NCBI GenBank assembly: GCA_949825065.1
Contig: OX463844.1
Location: forward strand, 29,632,076 to 29,696,075
DNA from: Odontocerum albicorne
Lineage: Eukaryota > Arthropoda > Insecta > Trichoptera > Odontoceridae
Length of the DNA: 64,000 bases
Reading direction: 5' to 3'
The position numbers and the translations under genes are program-made. Numbering within the stretch: the first letter of the stretch is position 1; the number at the start of each line of letters is the position of its first letter. Below, piece after piece: positions 59,700-64,000 of this stretch. Under the pieces are notes generated by a model. The model was not told the origin of the DNA, made no database searches, and saw nothing but the letters and a program-made list of their open reading frames with translations.

Positions 59700-60120
59700 A
59701 TCTCGACGTCTATCACTTGGGGTAGGCAGATAGGAAAAAGCGCCAGACTTTCCTATCGTAACACAGATATTTTGCCTCTTCTTTATACATATACCTTATT
59801 TTAAAACTCTCACGTTTTTTCTGACTTTTAACATTTCCTGTTTTCAAAATATCGTCCACTTGATCCAATAATAATCTTCTTGGTTTTCCTCAACCACACC
59901 TTTCACTTACATTTGCACTATATATTTGTTTTGTTAGTCCTTCTTTATTCATTTGTTCTACGTGTCCAAATCCCCTCAGGGCATTCGTCTTTATCTTTCT
60001 CAATACATCAACCTGGTATTGAAAGATATTTGGGAAAACTTTGTCCCCCCCCCCATGTGTTTTTCTAAGTGTACGCTCAGTTGTAAATTTAAATACAGAT
60101 AATAAAAGATAAAAATAGGT
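59700..60120 (-). pseudogene. LINE 3' fragment (RTE-like family)
   Basis: The minus strand reads ALRGFGHVEQMNKEGLTKQI, YSANVSERCG, a stop, GKPRRLLLDQVDDILKTGN, then EEAKYLCYDRKVWRFFLSAY and PK. It is the most complete C-terminus of this family in the window and fixes the order of the blocks seen in the other scraps. It carries one stop in the key block and a 10-base C run near 60045 (plus strand). Confidence 0.8.
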
Positions 60121-60129
60121 TCTATACAA

Positions 60130-60535
60130 TACAAATTTAAAGCACGAGAATGTAAATAAATAACTGTTTTTCAATTGAACCTATGAAATTTATTCATCTA
60201 TCATGTAGATAATGGTCTACCAAGTTTAAATTATCGTCCAAGCAGTAGAAATAAATTTCTAGAACTTAAAATAAACTGTAAAAGTACAGTTAAAGATGTC
60301 ATGATCAGTATATTGCAAACGATATTTTTCCTTCATGAAGATTTTTCAATAATTTGCTTATCAGTTTTTTGTTGAAAAATAATTTATTTTTCTGAAAAAA
60401 AACCTCATATAGCTGACTTTTCAATATGTGACAAAACAATGAGGCCACGGGGAAATCTAAAAAATGCGAAGTGATTTATTCAATTAAAAAATCGAGCATT
60501 TAAATAATTTATTAATCACTTGTCATTTATCGTCA
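60130..60535. other. AT-rich non-coding stretch
   Basis: Nothing recognisable. Confidence 0.45.
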
Positions 60536-60539
60536 TTAA

Positions 60540-60870
60540 AAAACAATGGCCGCTATCTTTACACACGTGTCCCGAAATAAACCCAATCAGGGCAGAATAT
60601 ACCTACTATTGAATACAACCCGCCATTTTCTGATAAAATCACGTCATGTTGTAGAGTCACAATGGCATTGGATAAAATGATGAATTTTTACCCCAGGCGG
60701 AGTCCTTTATTTAAAGGCATCGACAAATGATTTATGACTTGCGTCCCCGACCCGTATCGGGAAATCTTTTAATTCCGCTCAACGCGGGTCCAAGTTTGCT
60801 ATGCAAATGAGCGGATGGTGGAATTGCTTAACCCTCTCCGTGCTAAAACTCATGCGAGGGCAGTGTGAAG
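60540..60870. promoter_or_regulatory. Candidate conserved non-coding element
   Basis: A GC-balanced island in AT-rich DNA without an open frame. It contains ATGCAAAT (POU octamer core) in GCTATGCAAATGAGCGG, TTTATGAC/TTTAATTCC homeodomain-like motifs and CACGTGT/ATCACGTCATG stretches. Motif matches of this length occur by chance, so this is only a candidate. Confidence 0.25.
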
Positions 60871-60924
60871 TCAACAGTGTTATTGTTTGGAGAATTTAAT
60901 ATTTACACATATCGGACATGCAAA

Positions 60925-61130
60925 AATGATAGGCGAGGTTCTTATTGTATAACAGTACACATTTGTTGTATAAATTACAATCAAGTGGAATTATTGTAAT
61001 GGGGAAATCTCTTCCAGCTAACCAATCAGAATTTTTATGGAGGTCTTGATTTAAAACCGGTTTGAAGCCCCCTTTTAAAAAAAAAGGTATCAGCGGGAAT
61101 TGAGCCCGCAACGAAGGCTTTGGAATTCGT
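60925..61130 (-). repeat. tRNA-derived SINE-like repeat
   Basis: GGTATCAGCGGGAATTGAGC (plus, about 61086) is the reverse of a box-B-like segment. The body (CTCTTCCAGCTAACCAATCA and GGAGGTCTTGATTTAAAACC) parallels 63140-63200 (CTTTTCCAACCAATCATGAA, GAGGCCTGAAGTGAAAATC). Confidence 0.55.
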
Positions 61131-63085
61131 CATATATGGCAGTACTCTTCAATATAATAGATGCAGACAAGTTTAAGAGCGTGGTTGGATACGACATTGT
61201 TTTTTCCCATATTAATCGATATTTTTGGTTTATAACCACTGTTGACAGAAGTGCTGGTAATACTACCTCATCTTATGAGGCAACAACACTTGTACACGTC
61301 AAGTGTGTACGAGCATGGTTACGAAATAAACTCCAGACTTTGAGTAATAAAACCCAAATTCCCTGGTGGAAATTATGCCTCTTGCCAACTTTAAACTTTT
61401 CATAAAATTTCGTCACAGTGTTACAGTATCAATGGCGAGAACATTGATCTCCTCAAGACATTTCGGGAATAGTTACAGACGGCATCTGTTCGTCACTTGG
61501 TCTGTTGTCTGATCCTTTTATATACGCATACCATATAGGGGAGTCAGTCATTCTACACCGATGAACATATAATGCTATATTATGATGTTTTTTACTCCTT
61601 TGGTTGCCTTAGATAGATAAATATGTTGATTAGTAACAACCTAACAAGAATGCTTCCCCATGTTGAAGATAAAATGAGATAAATAACTTTACACCAAAGT
61701 TATTATATTAATAATTTAAATTAAAATAAGCTTTACTTGAACATGGTTAAACCAAGTTATATATTAAAATTATGATATTCTACGTGCATTTTTAAAAGAA
61801 GAAGTTTCTATAATCATACGTTTCCATTTCTTGCATATTGAAGTATTTTTTTTACTTTAAGTATTATATTTATTTTCAAAGTGTTAATTTATGCGTGCGA
61901 ATAATGGTAGTCTTACTGACGCAACATTTAACTATTTAAAAATAGCAGAAGCAAGGTAAGAGAATGATGATTCGACGGTACCATATAGTGTATTGTAAAA
62001 AAACATATATTGTAAAACAGATGTTTTTTGGTGTTTTTAAATTCTTCGAAAAGTTTAATACGAAAATGGTTGTAAATTTTTAAACAAAGGCTACATATTA
62101 TACATTCCTGTTTTATAAATGTACTTGAAAAATCTATTTTGTTAAACATTTATTAACTATTTATTTTTATTTGGTTTTCTACAATTTATCCTTTCTTCAT
62201 AATATAGCTTGATTTATGAGATTTATCTTTTAATTGAAATCTTGGGTTGGATTCCTACTAAAGTAGTCTTAGTTTGGTAAAAACGCCGTTGATGAAAATT
62301 GAGTGACTAAATGGCGCGTTATACATTATCTCTTTTTATAAAAAAAATATAAATGTACGCAGTTTTAAATGAAATTGGCAATTAATCGACAGTAAAATAA
62401 AATTTATTGAAGAAGTTTTTAAGATTTTAATTGTTTTTCGTAGAAAGCATTAAATTATCTTGCGCAGTTTTTTTTTTTTATTTTGAAAATCGAATCTAAA
62501 TAATTATCTTAATTTGATTTTTACTATGTTATGTTAATCGTCAAAATTAATTCAGTTTATTGACATGAAAGAATCCATTTAGTTCTTTTTAAAGGGTTAA
62601 GCTTGTGCTAACAAAGTATGAAAGTTGAAATAATTCCTGTGTCAGAGTAATGAGGGCTATAATTATGATTGCTGAGATTTACGAGTTATCAAAATTAATT
62701 TTACTCCTTTAACTTTGTACCTTCGTTTGATTTCAAAAACTTTAATCAATGTATTGAAAGCGTTAGAAAAGTTGATACACGCGAATTTGCAATGAATCTT
62801 TCATTACTATTTGACGACGTATTGTTTTCGTTAAAATCAAAACCATTATTTTCTTACACAGAAATATCAATCACAAAAACAAACTACTACTGTATTTAGT
62901 TCATATATTTTTCCATATCCAGCTTAATATTGAAAGGTAGTTATTATATTTCATAAATTTAAATTCCAGATAACTTTAAATGAATAATATCAACAAATTT
63001 ATGGATTTTAAACCGCTGTTTTGTAATAAAACCTCACGTCACTTTGAGTGCACCATTTTTTTAATTTATAAAAGGCAGCCCATAA
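61131..63085. other. AT-rich non-coding stretch
   Basis: A plus-strand 101-codon frame (61100-61405) starts in the SINE-like repeat and has no recognisable domain. Nothing else is seen. Confidence 0.45.
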
Positions 63086-63089
63086 ATCG

Positions 63090-63305
63090 CACTTGTATTG
63101 TATTACACTTTCATTGGATATCGTAAAATCTGGTGGGTTTATTAATATGGCAATCTTTTCCAACCAATCATGAAGAGGCCTGAAGTGAAAATCAATCAGA
63201 AACTCATTTTATAAATAAAAAAATAAAAAAACTGTCTCGAGCGGGAATCGAATCTACATCTCTCGGGTCGGAAGACACATGTCTTAGCAACTAGGCAACG
63301 AAATA
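63090..63305 (-). repeat. tRNA-derived SINE-like repeat, best copy
   Basis: The minus strand reads GTTGCCTAGTTGCTAAGAC (box A), ATGTGTCTTCCGACCCGAG, and GTAGATTCGATTCCCGC (box B), a complete tRNA-like head of about 75 bases. A body of about 130 bases follows, matching the copies at 18.8 and 61.0 kb, with an A/T-rich linker at about 63218-63230. Confidence 0.65.
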
Positions 63306-63428
63306 TATCATTCAGGTGGAAATATATTTGAATGATAGACTCTGGGCGCTAGTTGATAAATTCTCCAGACTATCGACACAGACGATACTGTCTCTGATGA
63401 TCGGACAGATATTAACATTATGATATTT

Positions 63429-63824
63429 ATCCCTGGTTATATAACAGGGTACAATAAGTCGTATGTGGCTAGAATAGAAAACCCCAATATATTAATCCCT
63501 GGTTATATAACAGGGTACAATAAGTCGTATGTGGCTAGAATAGAAAACCCCAAGATATTAATCCCTGGTTATATAACAGGGTACAATAAGTCGTATGTGG
63601 CTAGAATAGAAAACCCCAAGATATTAATCCTTGGTTATATAACAGGGTACAATAAGTCGTATGTGGCTAGAATAGAACACCCCAAGATATTAATCCCTGG
63701 TTATATAGCACGGTACAATAAGTCGTATTTGGCTAGAATAGAAAACCCCAAGATATTAATCCCTGGTTATATAACAGGGTACAATAAGTCGTAGGTGGCT
63801 AGAATAGAAAACCCCAAGATTATT
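63429..63824. repeat. 66-bp minisatellite, six copies
   Basis: Units start at ATCCCTGG near 63429, 63495, 63561, 63627, 63693 and 63759. Each has CCCTGGTTATATAACAGGG, a near-palindrome, then AATAAGTCGTATGTGGCTAG and AAACCCCAAGATATTA. Units 4 to 6 carry scattered substitutions. A plus frame stays open (22-residue repeat) because 66 is a multiple of three; it lacks evidence of being a gene. Confidence 0.93.
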
Positions 63825-63894
63825 TTTGACAGCTAATTTGGAGAAAAATTTACATAAATCCCGTTATAAATCAATGATATTGTCTTAAGACATA

Positions 63895-64000
63895 CACAGT
63901 AGACTCTCGATAATCCGGGGTAGTAGGGAAAAAAACTGAACGGGATAAAATAACGTGGATAATCTGAGCCAAAAAAAAAAACGGAAAAACTAAATATAAC
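63895..64000 (+). mobile_element. Possible pogo/Tigger-like transposon terminus, cut by window edge
   Basis: CAGTAGACTCTCGATAATCCGG at 63897 resembles CAGT.GA.(C/T)CTCG.T.ATCCG terminal repeats of pogo/Tigger-type DNA transposons, and a related phrase (GGATAATCTGAGCC) follows within 100 bases. The other end would lie outside the window. Confidence 0.45.

Noticed and set aside
61100..61405. 101-codon plus-strand frame as a gene
   Set aside because: Its start lies in a SINE-like repeat and the translation has no recognisable domain.

Overview
This is a eukaryotic, very AT-rich, gene-poor stretch of an arthropod (most likely insect) genome. The signs are abundant degenerate insect-type LINE remnants, a mariner element, a Ty3/gypsy LTR element with a tRNA-Lys-like primer site and an ATAT target duplication, tRNA-derived SINE-like repeats, and one spliced exon of a conserved TPR protein. 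There are no operons or bacterial genes; most short open frames are chance or lie inside repeats. The species cannot be named from the sequence.

Layout. 1-4.3 kb: AT-rich DNA with LINE scraps. 4.34-5.83 kb: 5'-truncated Jockey-type LINE. 7.35-8.03 kb: TTAA-flanked inverted-repeat element. 11.6-12.23 kb: (TA)n and a 200-base gap, followed by a YADD-bearing reverse transcriptase scrap. 16.5-17.5 kb: minus-strand LINE containing six 39-bp repeats. 20.29-24.84 kb: Helitron-derived block with about four tandem 772-bp units. 27.5-28.9 kb: minisatellites. 29.7-30.7 kb: internally deleted mariner with an open transposase frame. 33.9-42.9 kb: a complete, apparently young LTR retroelement in minus orientation, with two equal 1447-bp LTRs and an interior of tandem repeat arrays instead of gag-pol. 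43.5-52 kb: LINE and SINE remnants and a 50-bp array. 53.77-53.88 kb: the only clear host exon, TMTC-like, with its 3' part and donor site duplicated 471 bp downstream. 55-60 kb: more LINE remnants. 60.5-60.9 kb: a GC-balanced island. 63.4-63.8 kb: a 66-bp array. The right edge holds a possible pogo/Tigger-like terminus.

Much of the DNA around 53.8 kb probably lies in large introns of the plus-strand TMTC-like gene, but no second exon could be found. The most interesting signal is the LTR element. It looks like a large retrotransposon derivative that would depend on proteins supplied elsewhere. One of its arrays repeats a 40-nt hairpin whose stem is kept across diverged copies, with an A-T to G-C compensatory pair, which suggests a selected RNA structure.
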